Assembly (NCBI GenBank): GCA_963737405.1
Contig: CAVTSL010000001.1
Location: forward strand, 110,148 to 174,147
Length of the DNA stretch: 64,000 nt
From: JACCTU01 sp963737405
GTDB lineage: Bacteria; Actinomycetota; Thermoleophilia; Gaiellales; Gaiellaceae
Reading direction: 5' to 3'
Shown here: positions 44,231 through 53,038 of the stretch, in pieces
Layout of the letters: the number at the start of each line of letters is the position of its first letter
Position numbering within the stretch: the stretch's first letter is position 1
Made by a program: the position numbers and the translations under genes
The notes under the pieces: model-generated
What the model saw: only the letters and a program-made list of their open reading frames with translations
What the model was told of the DNA's origin: nothing
Databases searched by the model: none

Positions 44231-45589
44231 ATGGACGACAACACGCAGTACGACGGAATCGAACCGGTCCCCGAGCGGCTTCGGGTGCTGGGGTTCCTCG
44301 ACCACGGGCTGCTCTGGGGATCGCTCGGCGTGTCGCTGCTCGTGATCGTCGTCGGCGCGCTGCTCGTTCCTGCGCTCTCGCTGCGCGACGCGATCATCGC
44401 GACGCTCCTCGGCGGGCTCGTCGGCAACGCGATGCTCGCCTCCGCGGGGCTGATCGGCGCCGACGCGAGGGTGCCCGGCATGGTGCTGATGCGCGCGCCG
44501 CTCGGCCGCGTCGGCTCGTACGCGCCGACGGTGCTCAACGCGTTGCAGTGCTGGGGCTGGGCCACGTTCGAGCTGATCATCATCTCGTCTGCCGCGGCTG
44601 CGCTGTCGGAGGAGCTCGTCGGCCACGGCGCAAGGTGGGCGTGGACGATCGCGTTCGGCATCGTCGCGGCGACGCTCGCGTTTCTCGGACCGGTCAGCGT
44701 CGTGCGCCGCTTCATCAGGCGCTACGCGGTCTACGCCGTGCTCGCCTCGCTCGCGTACCTCACGTGGTGGGCGCTCACCGAGGCCGACCTTTCGGCGCTC
44801 TGGCACGCGAAGCCCGAGGGCGGGCTCACGGTGTGGATCGGGATGGACCTCGTGATCGCGATCACCGTCTCCTGGGTGCCGCTGATCCCGGACTACACGC
44901 GCTTCTCACGCGATCGCCGGAGCGCGTTCTGGGGCCCCGGGCTCGGCTACTTCGTCGCAGGCACGTGGATGCTGCTGCTCGGCGTCTTCCTCGTGCTGAC
45001 GCGCGGACTGTCGGATCCCGCGCAGCTTCCCGCGGCCGTCGTCGCGGCGGGGCTCGCCGCAGCGCTCGCCGTGCTCGCGGTCACGGTCGACGAGACCGAC
45101 GAGGCGTTCGCGAACATCTACTCGAGCGCCGTCTCGCTGCAGAACCTCGCGCCGCGCGTCCCCCAGCGCCTGCTCGTCGCGCTCGTCTCGGTCGCCGCGA
45201 CCGTCGCCGCCCTGACGTTCGACCTCCGCCGCTACCAGGACTTCCTCCTCCTGCTCGGCGCGTTCTTCGTGCCGCTCCTCGGCGTGCTGCTCGCGCACTG
45301 GCTCGTGAGCGGCGCGCACTACTCGCGGGACGACGTCTTCGGCGCGCCCGCGTTCCGGCCGGCCCTCCTCGCCGCGTGGCTCGTCGGCTTCGGCGTCTAC
45401 CAGTGGCTCCTCCCGACCGGGCCGAGCTGGTGGGTCGACGCGGTCGAGGCGGTGCGGCCGCCGACCGGCGGGCTCGACGCGATCGGCGTCTCGATCCCGA
45501 GCTTCGCCGCGGCGTTCGCGCTCGCAGCGGTGGCGACGCTCGTCGCGCGCCTAGCCTCGACCAAGCCGGAGCAGCAGCCGGCGCTGTAG
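44231..45589 (+). CDS. cytX: NCS1-family permease, CytX-like (hydroxymethylpyrimidine transporter)
   Basis: 452 residues, about 12 membrane segments. I chose the ATG at 44231 rather than 44213 because the latter lies inside the riboswitch. NCS1 features: PERLRVLGFLDHGLLWGSLGVSLLVIVVGA at the start, GNAMLASAGLIGADARVPGMVLMRAPLGRVGSY, and VPLIPDYTRFSRD. TPP control plus NCS1 membership points to CytX, which imports the thiamine pyrimidine HMP. Overlaps the convergent small membrane gene by 39 bases. Confidence 0.9.
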   Translation: MDDNTQYDGIEPVPERLRVLGFLDHGLLWGSLGVSLLVIVVGALLVPALSLRDAIIATLLGGLVGNAMLASAGLIGADARVPGMVLMRAPLGRVGSYAPTVLNALQCWGWATFELIIISSAAAALSEELVGHGARWAWTIAFGIVAATLAFLGPVSVVRRFIRRYAVYAVLASLAYLTWWALTEADLSALWHAKPEGGLTVWIGMDLVIAITVSWVPLIPDYTRFSRDRRSAFWGPGLGYFVAGTWMLLLGVFLVLTRGLSDPAQLPAAVVAAGLAAALAVLAVTVDETDEAFANIYSSAVSLQNLAPRVPQRLLVALVSVAATVAALTFDLRRYQDFLLLLGAFFVPLLGVLLAHWLVSGAHYSRDDVFGAPAFRPALLAAWLVGFGVYQWLLPTGPSWWVDAVEAVRPPTGGLDAIGVSIPSFAAAFALAAVATLVARLASTKPEQQPAL

Positions 45590-45935
45590 CCGCAGGGCGA
45601 GGAAGGCGTAGACGACGGTCCCGAGCCAGACGATCACGACCGCGGCCAGCCACGTTCCGAGCCCCTCGATGTCGATCCCGTCGGAGAGCAGGTCGGTCAC
45701 GAGCAGGATGAGGAACGTCGTCGGCAGCGCGACGATGCCGGCCAGCGGCCGCAATCCCCTCAGGAAGGCCCAGCCGACGACCGGCCGGAGCACGAGCGAC
45801 GCGACGCTGAACACGATCGACCGCGAAGACGAACGACGTCTTGTCGATCGTGAACCCGTCGAGGAGGACCGCTGCGATGAGCAACGCGACGGCGTTCGCG
45901 ACGACCGCGAGCGCCATGCGGACGAGCAGGCGCAT
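45551..45935 (-). CDS. Phage-holin-4-like (PF04020) membrane protein, frameshifted
   Basis: Start MRLLVRMALAVVANAVALLIAAVLLDGFTID at 45935, typical of the YvlD/Phage_holin_4_2 membrane family. The frame changes near 45815, after FVFAV, and resumes as IVFSVASLVLRPVVGWAFLRGLRPL...LPTTFLILLVTDLL to the stop at 45551. Corrected length about 128 residues, four membrane segments. Despite the family name these are housekeeping membrane proteins, not phage genes. Start overlaps the stop of the ZIP gene by 1 base, so it is co-translated. Confidence 0.75.
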
Positions 45936-47095
45936 CAGGCGGCGAGCAGCCCCGTGACGTACATGATCGTCACGCCCGCGAGGAAGCCGCCGAGCGCCCA
46001 GCCGCTCGTCAGGCCGCCGGGTGCACGCTCTCGGAGCCAGCGCCCGACCTCGACGACGACCTCGAACGCGGCGCCGGCCGCCGCCGCGAAGAAGAGGACG
46101 CCGATCACGTCGTTCCGGACGTAGCCGCCGAGCCAGGCGCCGAGGATCGCGGGCGCACCGGCGATGAGCGCGAGCATCGCGAGCCGTGCGAACGAGACCT
46201 TGCGCTCGTCGGTCGCCGCCGTCGCGATCCCGAGCCCCTCGGTCACGTTGTGGATCATGAACCCGACGATCAGGAACGTTCCGAGCGCGAGCTCGCCGAA
46301 CGCGAACGACGTCCCGATCGCGAGGCCTTCGCCGAAGTTGTGCAGCCCGATCCCGATCGCGACGAGCAGCGCGAGCGCGGCGAGCCGGTGCGAGAGGAAC
46401 GTCAGCGTCAGGTACGAGAGCGCGAACCCGAGCAGCACCACACCGGCGCCGCCGAGCGCGGAGGGCAGCCCCGCCTGGAGCTGGAACGCCTCGGACAACG
46501 CCTCGACCGCGAGAAACGCGAGCAGCCCGGCGGTCATCGCCATGAACGCCGCGAGCCACTCGGGTCGCGCGCGCCGGAGCGACGGGAGCCAGAGCAGGCC
46601 GAGCGCGACGGGCACGACGCCGACGAGGAGCCCGACGAGGCCGAAGCCGAGCACGCCCTTGGCCGACGGCTCGGGCGTCTCCACTGCGGCGGCGATCTCG
46701 TGCGTCGTCTGGATGCCGGTCGAGCTCGTCACGCCGATCGCGATCGGCTCGTCCTGGACCCACGCGTACGGGATCACGATCGTCGCCGAGCGAAGCCGCG
46801 AGAGCGTCTGGTCGCCGTCGAGGTGGTACGGGACGATCGCGTCGTCCACCGTCACCTGCGCGATCGTGAGGTCTTCCTGCTGCGGGTTCGTGACGCGGAC
46901 GCGGATCTCGCCGGGCTTGAACTCGACGCGGCGCACGTCGAACTCGTCCGCGGGCGGCGGCGTGCGTCCGAGGAGGTCGATGATCGAGCCGCCGGTCGAG
47001 GTGAAGAGCGCGACGACCGCGACGAGCAGCACGAGCGGGACGAGCGCCCAGAGCCGCCAGCCCGAGCCCGACGCGCGCGCGACGAGCGACGTCAA
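45935..47095 (-). CDS. ZIP-like metal transporter with N-terminal extracytoplasmic domain
   Basis: 386 residues from the TTG at 47095, overlapping the multicopper oxidase stop by 4 bases. A membrane anchor near residues 12-30 (LWALVPLVLLVAVVALFTS) is followed by a beta-rich outer domain (residues 40-140; DVRRVEFKPGEIRVRVTNPQQEDLTIAQVTVDD), then eight membrane segments with ZIP motifs HNFGEGLAIGTSFAFGEL and HNVTEGLGIATAA. The outer domain is cupredoxin-like in feel but lacks clear Cu ligands. Its coupling to an oxidase suggests it takes up a metal that the oxidase handles (inference). Confidence 0.82.
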   Translation of the reverse strand: MTSLVARASGSGWRLWALVPLVLLVAVVALFTSTGGSIIDLLGRTPPPADEFDVRRVEFKPGEIRVRVTNPQQEDLTIAQVTVDDAIVPYHLDGDQTLSRLRSATIVIPYAWVQDEPIAIGVTSSTGIQTTHEIAAAVETPEPSAKGVLGFGLVGLLVGVVPVALGLLWLPSLRRARPEWLAAFMAMTAGLLAFLAVEALSEAFQLQAGLPSALGGAGVVLLGFALSYLTLTFLSHRLAALALLVAIGIGLHNFGEGLAIGTSFAFGELALGTFLIVGFMIHNVTEGLGIATAATDERKVSFARLAMLALIAGAPAILGAWLGGYVRNDVIGVLFFAAAAGAAFEVVVEVGRWLRERAPGGLTSGWALGGFLAGVTIMYVTGLLAA

Positions 47096-48084
47096 TCCAC
47101 GACCTCGAAGAAGCCCATCCAACCGAGCTCGGCGAACTCGGACTGGTGCGCGTGGAACATGAAGTGCCCGGTGTTCGCGAAGTCGATCTCGAGGATCCCG
47201 CGCTCGCCCTGCGCGAGGACGACCGTGTCGGTGTACTCGACGAGCTCGTCGCGACCCGTGTGGTAGTAGCGGAAGAAGTCGCCGTGCAGGTGGAACGAGT
47301 TGATCAGGTCGAACTCGGTGAGGTTCGCGAGGTAGATCCGCACCGTCTGTGAGCGCGAGACGCGGATCGGGTGCCGTGCGTAGTAGAACGCCGGCCCGTT
47401 CACGGCGTAGAAGTTGTTCTCGCCGTCGCCGTCGGTGTCGAACCCGTTCATCACCATCACGAGCTCCTGCGCCGGCTTGCGCGGCTTCGGCGGGTCGACG
47501 ATGAACGCGCCGTAGAGACCTTTGTGGATGTGCTTCTTCAGCGGCGTCGCGTGGCAGTGGTAGAGGTGCATCCCCCACGGCCGCGCCGGGAACTCGTACG
47601 TGAACGTCCCGCCGGGTTGGACGATCTCGAAGACGCCGTCCATGTTCGCCGGGTGGATCCCGTGGAAGTGGATCGTGTGCGGGTGCCCGCCCGCGTTGAC
47701 GAAGCGGACGCGGAGCAGGTCGTCCTCCGTCGCGCGGATCACCGGTCCGGGGGCGGTCCCGTTGTAGGTCCACGCCGGGTACGTGACGCCCTGCGCGACC
47801 TCGAGGTCGACGTCGCGGGCGACGAGCTCGTACTCGCGGACGCGGCCGGGCTTGTGCGGCAGCGCCGGCGGAGGCGTGAGCAGGGCGTCGATCGCCGCGT
47901 TCCGCTCGATCGAGGGCACCTCCGCGCCGATCATGGCCGCGTGCCCGAGCGCCGCGTGCGCGTGGTCGTGACCCTCGTGCGTCGCGCTGTGCTCGGCGTC
48001 GGCGAAGGCGACCCGGGCGAGCGGCCCCGCGGCGACGAGGGGCGCAGCCCCGACCAGGAGCCGCTTTCGGCTAAATTTCGTCAT
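47092..48084 (-). CDS. Two-domain multicopper oxidase, secreted
   Basis: 330 residues. Signal FSRKRLLVGAAPLVAAGPLARVAFA, then a His-rich segment (HSATHEGHDHAHAALGH). Copper ligands: TIHFHGIHP (HxH), MHLYHCHATPLKKHIHKGLYG (HCH, the type 1/trinuclear bridge), NSFHLHGDFF (HxH) and HFMFHAHQSEFAELGWMGFF (HxH). Size and order match small two-domain MCOs/nitrite-reductase-like laccases that work as trimers. Oxidises Cu(I), Fe(II), Mn(II) or phenolics. Divergent from a DtxR/MntR regulator and coupled to a ZIP transporter, which points to Mn or Fe. TACAGT lies 6 bases before the ATG. Confidence 0.9.
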   Translation of the reverse strand: MTKFSRKRLLVGAAPLVAAGPLARVAFADAEHSATHEGHDHAHAALGHAAMIGAEVPSIERNAAIDALLTPPPALPHKPGRVREYELVARDVDLEVAQGVTYPAWTYNGTAPGPVIRATEDDLLRVRFVNAGGHPHTIHFHGIHPANMDGVFEIVQPGGTFTYEFPARPWGMHLYHCHATPLKKHIHKGLYGAFIVDPPKPRKPAQELVMVMNGFDTDGDGENNFYAVNGPAFYYARHPIRVSRSQTVRIYLANLTEFDLINSFHLHGDFFRYYHTGRDELVEYTDTVVLAQGERGILEIDFANTGHFMFHAHQSEFAELGWMGFFEVVD

Positions 48085-48109
48085 GCCTAAACTGTATATT
48101 AGAGAAGAC
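48085..48109. promoter_or_regulatory. Divergent MCO / dtxR-like promoter-operator
   Basis: An AT-rich 25-base gap (CCTAAACTGTATATTAGAG) with TACAGT 6 bases before the leftward ATG (48084) and TATATT 9 bases before the rightward TTG (48110). Symmetric CTAAA...TTAG half-sites resemble DtxR/MntR-class boxes, so the regulator may repress both genes from here. Confidence 0.45.
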
Positions 48110-48769
48110 TTGACCGACACTTCAACCCTCAGCCGATCCGTCCAGGACTACGTCAAGGAGCTCTACAAGCTCCAGGCCGACGGCCGCGCGTCGACCTCTG
48201 CGCTCGCCGAGCGCATGGGCGTCGCGCCCGCCTCGGCCACGGCGATGCTGAAGAAGCTCGCCCAGCTCGGCCTCGCCGAGCACGAGCCGTACCGCGGCGC
48301 CCGGCTCACGCCGTCGGGCGAGCGGGTGGCGATCGAGATGATCCGGCACCACCGGCTCCTCGAGCAGTACCTCTCGAAGAGCCTCGGCCTCTCCATCGAC
48401 GCGGTGCACGCCGAGGCCGACCGGCTCGAGCACGCGCTCTCGGAGGAGCTCGAGGCGGCGATCGACGAGTCGCTCGGCTTCCCGACGCACGACCCGCACG
48501 GCGACCCGATCCCGAGCCCGGCGCTCGAGCTCGACGCCGCCCTGCACGGCACGCTCGCCGACCTCGAGGCCGGTAGCGGAGCCGTCGTGCGGCACGTGCC
48601 CGACTCAGACCGTGACCTGCTCCGCTACCTCGACGAGCTCGGCCTCGTGCCCGGCGAGCGGGTCGAGATCGTCTCGCGCCAGCCGTTCGACGGTCCGATC
48701 TTCGTCCGCGCAAGAGGAACCGACCACGCAATCTCCCGCGACCTCGCAGCCCGCATCGGCGTCGAGTAG
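48110..48769 (+). CDS. mntR: DtxR/MntR-family metalloregulator
   Basis: 219 residues from the TTG at 48110; the ATG at 48083 would overlap the divergent start codon. Winged helix STLSRSVQDYVKELYKLQADGRASTSALAERMGVAPASATAMLKKL (residues 4-50), metal/dimer domain with VHAEADRLEHALSEELE and the family's DPHGDPIPSP, then an FeoA/SH3-like C-terminal domain (LGLVPGERVEIVSRQPF). DtxR's metal Cys (…ACRWEH…) is Asp here (ADRLEH), as in Mn-responsive members. With Nramp next door, manganese control is likely. Confidence 0.88.
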   Translation: MTDTSTLSRSVQDYVKELYKLQADGRASTSALAERMGVAPASATAMLKKLAQLGLAEHEPYRGARLTPSGERVAIEMIRHHRLLEQYLSKSLGLSIDAVHAEADRLEHALSEELEAAIDESLGFPTHDPHGDPIPSPALELDAALHGTLADLEAGSGAVVRHVPDSDRDLLRYLDELGLVPGERVEIVSRQPFDGPIFVRARGTDHAISRDLAARIGVE

Positions 48770-48776
48770 GCCGCGC

Positions 48777-50070
48777 CTGCTCGCGACGCCGGCCGACGTC
48801 CTGCCCGGCGAGGCGCGGGTCTTCGACGCCGCGCAGCGCGCGCTCTCCGGGGAGCGGCGCGGGCTGCGCGCGCTCTGGCCGTTCCTCGGCCCCGCGTTCA
48901 TCGCGGCCGTCGCGTACGTCGACCCCGGCAACTTCGCGACGAACTTCGCCGCCGGCGCAAAGTACGGCTACCTCCTGCTCTGGGTGATCCTCGCCTCGAA
49001 CCTGATGGCGATGCTCATCCAGACGCTCTCGGCGAAGCTCGGGATCGCGACGGGGATGAACCTCGCCGAGGTCTGCCGGGAGCGGTTCCCTCGGGCGGTC
49101 TCGTTCGGCCTCTGGATCCAGGCGGAGGTGATCGCGATGGCGACCGACCTCGCGGAGTTCATCGGCGCGGCGCTCGGGCTCCACCTCCTGTTCGGGATCC
49201 CGCTCTTCCCCGCCGCGCTGATCACCGGTGTGTTCGCGTTCGGGATCCTCGCCCTGCAGGCGCGCGGCTTCAGGCCGCTCGAGGCGGCGATCGCCGGACT
49301 CGTCGGCGTGATCCTCGTCGGCTTCGCGTTCCAGGTCGTGCTCGCGGAGCCGTCGCCGTCGGGTGTCGCGCACGGGCTCCTCACGCCGCAGTTCTCCGAC
49401 TCCGAGAGCGTGCTCCTCGCCGTCGGGATCCTCGGCGCGACCGTGATGCCGCACGTGATCTGGCTCCACTCGGCGCTCACCCAGCGGCGGGTCGTCGGGA
49501 AGAACGAGGAGGCGAAGAAGCGCATCCTCCGCTTCGAGCGGGTCGACGTGATCATCGCGATGACGATCGCCGGGCTGATCAACATGAGCATGCTGATCAC
49601 GGCCGCCGCGGTCTTCCACACGCGTGGACTGACCGACGTCTCCGACCTGGAAGCGGTGTTCGCGGGTCTCGGGAACGCGTTCAGCTCGCACGCCGACGCG
49701 GCGTTCGGGATCGCGCTGCTCGCCTCGGGGCTGTCCTCGTCGTCCGTCGGGACGCTCGCGGGTCAGGTCGTGATGCAGGGATTCATCCGGCGGCAGATCC
49801 CGCTCTTCCTGCGGCGCTTCATCACGATGATCCCGGCACTCGTCGTGATCGCGCTCGGCGTCAACGCGACATCGGCGCTCGTCGCGAGCCAGGTCGTGCT
49901 CTCGTTCGGCATCCCGTTCGCGCTCATCCCGCTCGTCGCTGTTCTCGCGCGACCGCGAGCTGATGGGCGGCCTCGTGAACCGTCGGATCACGACTTTCGC
50001 CGCCTGTGTCGTCGCGGCGCTGATCATCACGCTCAACGTCGTCCTCCTCTACCTGACTCTTCTCGGCTGA
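48777..50070 (+). CDS. mntH: Nramp-family Mn2+/Fe2+ transporter, frameshift near 3' end
   Basis: About 430 residues. DPGNFATNFAAG and MPHVIWLHSAL are the two half-helix metal-site motifs; about 11 membrane segments. No ATG, GTG or TTG starts the frame after the dtxR stop; the first plausible codon is CTG at 48777 (LATPADVLPGEARVF), while the GTG at 48612 lies deep inside dtxR. Near 49937 one extra base breaks the frame; beyond it LFSRDRELMGGLVNRRITTFAACVVAALIITLNVVLLYLTLLG reads to the TGA at 50068. Probably co-transcribed with and repressed by the upstream regulator. Confidence 0.9.
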
Positions 50071-50089
50071 ACCGCGAAGATTCGTCGTC

Positions 50090-50899
50090 ATGAGCGAGCT
50101 CGCAGTCCTCGGCAACGTGGCGATCGACACGATCGACGGTGGACCGCCCAAGGTCGGCGGCGGCCCGTTCCACTGCGGGCAGGGTCTGCGGCTCCTCCAG
50201 CGGCGCGCGCGGATCGTCGCGAAGTGCGCGGCGGAGGACCGCGCGCTCGTCGTCCCGCCGCTCACGGCGCTCGGCCTGCCCCTGACGACGCTCGACGCCG
50301 AGCGGACCGCCTCGTTCGACCTTCGCTACGAGGGCGAGGTTCGTCGGACGACGCTTCGTGCGATCGGCGACCCCTGGACTCCCGCGGACGTCGCGAGGGT
50401 CGGCGACGTCAGCTGGGTCCACGTCGCGCCGCTCGTCCAGTCGGACTTCCCCGCGGAGTCGCTCGAGGAGCTGGCGAAGGGACGGCGCGTGTCGTACGAC
50501 GGTCAGGGCCTCGTCCGGTGCGCCGAGCTCGGGCCGGTGCGCTTCGACGACGGGTTCGATCCCGACGTGCTGCGGCACATCTCGTTCCTGAAGCTGGCCG
50601 AGGAGGAAGCGGGCGCGTTCCTCCCGCGCGTCACCGACGAGGCGATCTTCGGACTGGGCGTGCCGGAGGTGGTCGTGACGCTCGGTTCGCGCGGCTCGAT
50701 CGTCTACGCGGCCGGCGCGTCCACGCCGGTTCCCTGCCGGCCGATCCACGGCGTCGACCTCACCGGGTGCGGCGACGCGTTCGCGGTCGGCTACCTCGCG
50801 GCGCGCTCCGACGGGCTCGGGCCGGTTGCGTCCGCGCGGCGTGCGACTGCCCTCGTCGCGCTCCTGCTGACGAACCGCGGCCGCGTAATAGCGCGATAA
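50090..50899 (+). CDS. PfkB-family carbohydrate kinase
   Basis: 269 residues, somewhat short for the family (about 300). Start LAVLGNVAIDTIDGGPPKVGGGPFHCGQGLRLL matches the first PfkB signature (GG near residue 24); the second is GVDLTGCGDAFAVGYLAARSDG with the catalytic Asp in GCGDAF (near residue 227). Phosphorylates a sugar, nucleoside or similar alcohol; substrate unknown. 19 bases downstream of mntH's stop. Confidence 0.85.
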   Translation: MSELAVLGNVAIDTIDGGPPKVGGGPFHCGQGLRLLQRRARIVAKCAAEDRALVVPPLTALGLPLTTLDAERTASFDLRYEGEVRRTTLRAIGDPWTPADVARVGDVSWVHVAPLVQSDFPAESLEELAKGRRVSYDGQGLVRCAELGPVRFDDGFDPDVLRHISFLKLAEEEAGAFLPRVTDEAIFGLGVPEVVVTLGSRGSIVYAAGASTPVPCRPIHGVDLTGCGDAFAVGYLAARSDGLGPVASARRATALVALLLTNRGRVIAR

Positions 50900-50954
50900 G
50901 GAGGTCGCCACGAGGCGACGTTGCCTCCGACCGGCGCCCGGTGTAACAGGGGAC

Positions 50955-52169
50955 GTGGCCCGCAGCGCACTCGTGCTTGCCGCGCTCGCGCTCGGCGCGG
51001 CGTGCTCCGCGTCGGCGAGCGCGCCGAAGGTGTCGCTCGCCCGCGGCGAGCAGCCTCGCGCCGAGGAGCGGTGGACTGCGGCGCTGCGTGCCCGCCCCGG
51101 CCTCCGGATCGTCCTCGCGGCCCGCAACGCGAGGACGACGCTCACCGGCCGCGCCGACAGCCGCTACCGCGTGCGTCTCACCTTTCCCTACGCGGGACGG
51201 TGGGCGCTGGAGGCGCAGGTCGCGGGAGGCCGCGTGCGGCTCGGCAGCGTCGTCGTCGCGCCGCCCGCTCCGGTCGCATCCGCGCTTCCCGGAGCTGCCG
51301 CGACCCGCGTGTGCGCTGCCGGCGGCGAGCCGGTCCCGCAGTACGCCCTCGCGTTCGACGGCGCGTCGCTCTGGGTGGCCTGCCGCACACAGTCCCGCCT
51401 GCAGCGCGTCTCCGCCGCGAGCGGGCAGGTCGGCGCGATCCTCCGCCTCCGTTTCGCCGCGCCGTACGCGATCGCCGCAGGCGGAGGTTCCATCTGGGCG
51501 GCGGAGCGCGGGCCGCGGATTCTCCGCGTCGATGCACGGACGGGACGTTCGAGCGCAGCCGCGACCGTCGGCGACAGCGCGTACGTGTTCTTCGCCGCGG
51601 GCTCGGCGTGGGCCGCCGACGACGCGGGCTCCCGCCTCCTCCGCATCGACCCGGCGACCCGGCGCACCACCGCAGAGCTCGCGACCGGCAACGGGACGTC
51701 GGCGCTCGCATCGGACGCGCGCCGCGTCTGGATCGTCAACCACCGGGACGGAACGCTGGAGCGCATCGACCTCGCGACGAACCGGCTCGAGCGCCTCGCG
51801 CGCCTGCCCGGGGACGCACCGGAGCGGATGGTGCTCGCGCACGGATCGCTCTGGGTCACGGGCCGGGGCACCGATCTCCTGCGCGTCGACCCCGAGACCG
51901 GCGCCGTGCTGGCAACGGTCGACGTCGGTGCGGGCGCGATCGACCTGCAGGCGTCCACGACCTCGATCTGGGTCGCGAGTCCGAGCGAGGCAGACGACCT
52001 ACGCGGCTGGCCCGGCCTCGAGCGCCTCCTCCGCGTCGACCCCGCGACGAACCGGATCGTCGACACGATCCGTCCGACCGCGACCGTCACGGTCGGCGGC
52101 ATGACCTCCGCGAACGGTGTCGCGTGGCTCCTCGACCCGCTCGCCGGGCGGCTGTACCGACTGCCCTAG
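50955..52169 (+). CDS. Secreted beta-propeller protein
   Basis: 404 residues from the GTG at 50955. Signal peptide ALVLAALALGAACSASASA (Cys at residue 17 could be a lipobox). After a 100-residue beta domain come six or seven propeller blades of about 40 residues: ALAFDGASLWVACRTQSRLQRVSA, AIAAGGGSIWAAERGPRILRVDA, VFFAAGSAWAADDAGSRLLRIDPAT, ALASDARRVWIVNHRDGTLERIDL and others, each ending in R-(I/V)-D. Binding or scaffold function outside the cell; no catalytic motif seen. Related in style to the NHL protein at 59.3 kb. Confidence 0.68.
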   Translation: MARSALVLAALALGAACSASASAPKVSLARGEQPRAEERWTAALRARPGLRIVLAARNARTTLTGRADSRYRVRLTFPYAGRWALEAQVAGGRVRLGSVVVAPPAPVASALPGAAATRVCAAGGEPVPQYALAFDGASLWVACRTQSRLQRVSAASGQVGAILRLRFAAPYAIAAGGGSIWAAERGPRILRVDARTGRSSAAATVGDSAYVFFAAGSAWAADDAGSRLLRIDPATRRTTAELATGNGTSALASDARRVWIVNHRDGTLERIDLATNRLERLARLPGDAPERMVLAHGSLWVTGRGTDLLRVDPETGAVLATVDVGAGAIDLQASTTSIWVASPSEADDLRGWPGLERLLRVDPATNRIVDTIRPTATVTVGGMTSANGVAWLLDPLAGRLYRLP

Positions 52170-53008
52170 AGGCGGAACTCGCCGCGCGCGACGACGACGG
52201 CCGAGCCGCCGACCTCGACCCGCTCGATCGCGTCCGCCGAGCCGTCCGCCTGGGCGAAGAGCGTCGAGGGCCGCGCGATCTCCACGCCCTGCGAGATGCG
52301 GATCTCCTCGCCCCAGCCGATGCGCCCGTGCCGCGCGAGGTGGACCGCGAGCGGGCCTGCGGCCGACCCGGTCGCCGGGTCCTCGGTGACGCCGGCACCC
52401 GGCGCGAACATCCGCGTCTTCCAGCTCGTCCCCGAGCCGGCGAAGCAGTTGACGCCGAGCGGCTGCGGCAGCCGTGCGAGCGCGTTCACGTTCGGCGAGA
52501 GAGCGGCGACCTCGTCCTCGCTCGCGAGGGCGACGTAGACGTTCCGCATCCCGTTGTCGTAGAGCTCGACCGGAAGCTCCGAACGCTCGACGCCGAGCGC
52601 GGCGAGCAGCTCGTCGGCCTCGAAGGGCTCGACCTTCGGGATGGGCTGCTCCATCCGCCCGAACACGATCCTCGGCCCCTCGCGCTCGAGCCGCACCGGA
52701 ACGAGCCCCGCTTTCGTCTCGATACCGACGACCTCGAGCTGCATCGGCTGCCCGATCACGAAGGCGGTCCCGAGCGTCGGGTGACCCGCGAACGGCAGCT
52801 CGGACGCCGGAGTGAAGATGCGGATTCGGATGTTCCCGCCCGCCTGGGGCGGATAGACGTAGACCGTCTCCGAGAGGTGCAACTCGAGGGCGAGGGGCTG
52901 GAGCAGCTCCTCGGGAAGGTCACGTGCATCGGTGAAGACCGCGACCGGGTTGCCCGCGAGCGGCACGTCCGTGAACACGTCGGCGACGACGTAGCGGAAG
53001 GTGGCCAC
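52166..53008 (-). CDS. PhzF-family isomerase
   Basis: 280 residues. YVVADVFTDVPLAGNPVAVF opens the protein (catalytic Glu region), ELPFAGHPTLGTAFVIG and DPATGSAAGPLAVHLARHG are the two conserved PhzF loops. Members are diaminopimelate-epimerase-fold isomerases, often of unknown substrate. TAGAGT is 6 bases before the GTG at 53008 (leaderless). Overlaps the end of the beta-propeller gene by 4 bases. Confidence 0.9.
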   Translation of the reverse strand: MATFRYVVADVFTDVPLAGNPVAVFTDARDLPEELLQPLALELHLSETVYVYPPQAGGNIRIRIFTPASELPFAGHPTLGTAFVIGQPMQLEVVGIETKAGLVPVRLEREGPRIVFGRMEQPIPKVEPFEADELLAALGVERSELPVELYDNGMRNVYVALASEDEVAALSPNVNALARLPQPLGVNCFAGSGTSWKTRMFAPGAGVTEDPATGSAAGPLAVHLARHGRIGWGEEIRISQGVEIARPSTLFAQADGSADAIERVEVGGSAVVVARGEFRL

Positions 53009-53020
53009 GCCGCCACTCTA
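53009..53020 (-). promoter_or_regulatory. Leaderless -10 box for PhzF gene
   Basis: TAGAGT (53020-53015), 6-base spacer, GTG at 53008. Confidence 0.4.
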
Positions 53021-53038
53021 GTGGCGTCCGACGAACGG

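Noticed and set aside
45551..45935. Prophage holin
   Set aside because: The PF04020-type membrane family is widespread on chromosomes, and no other phage gene is present.
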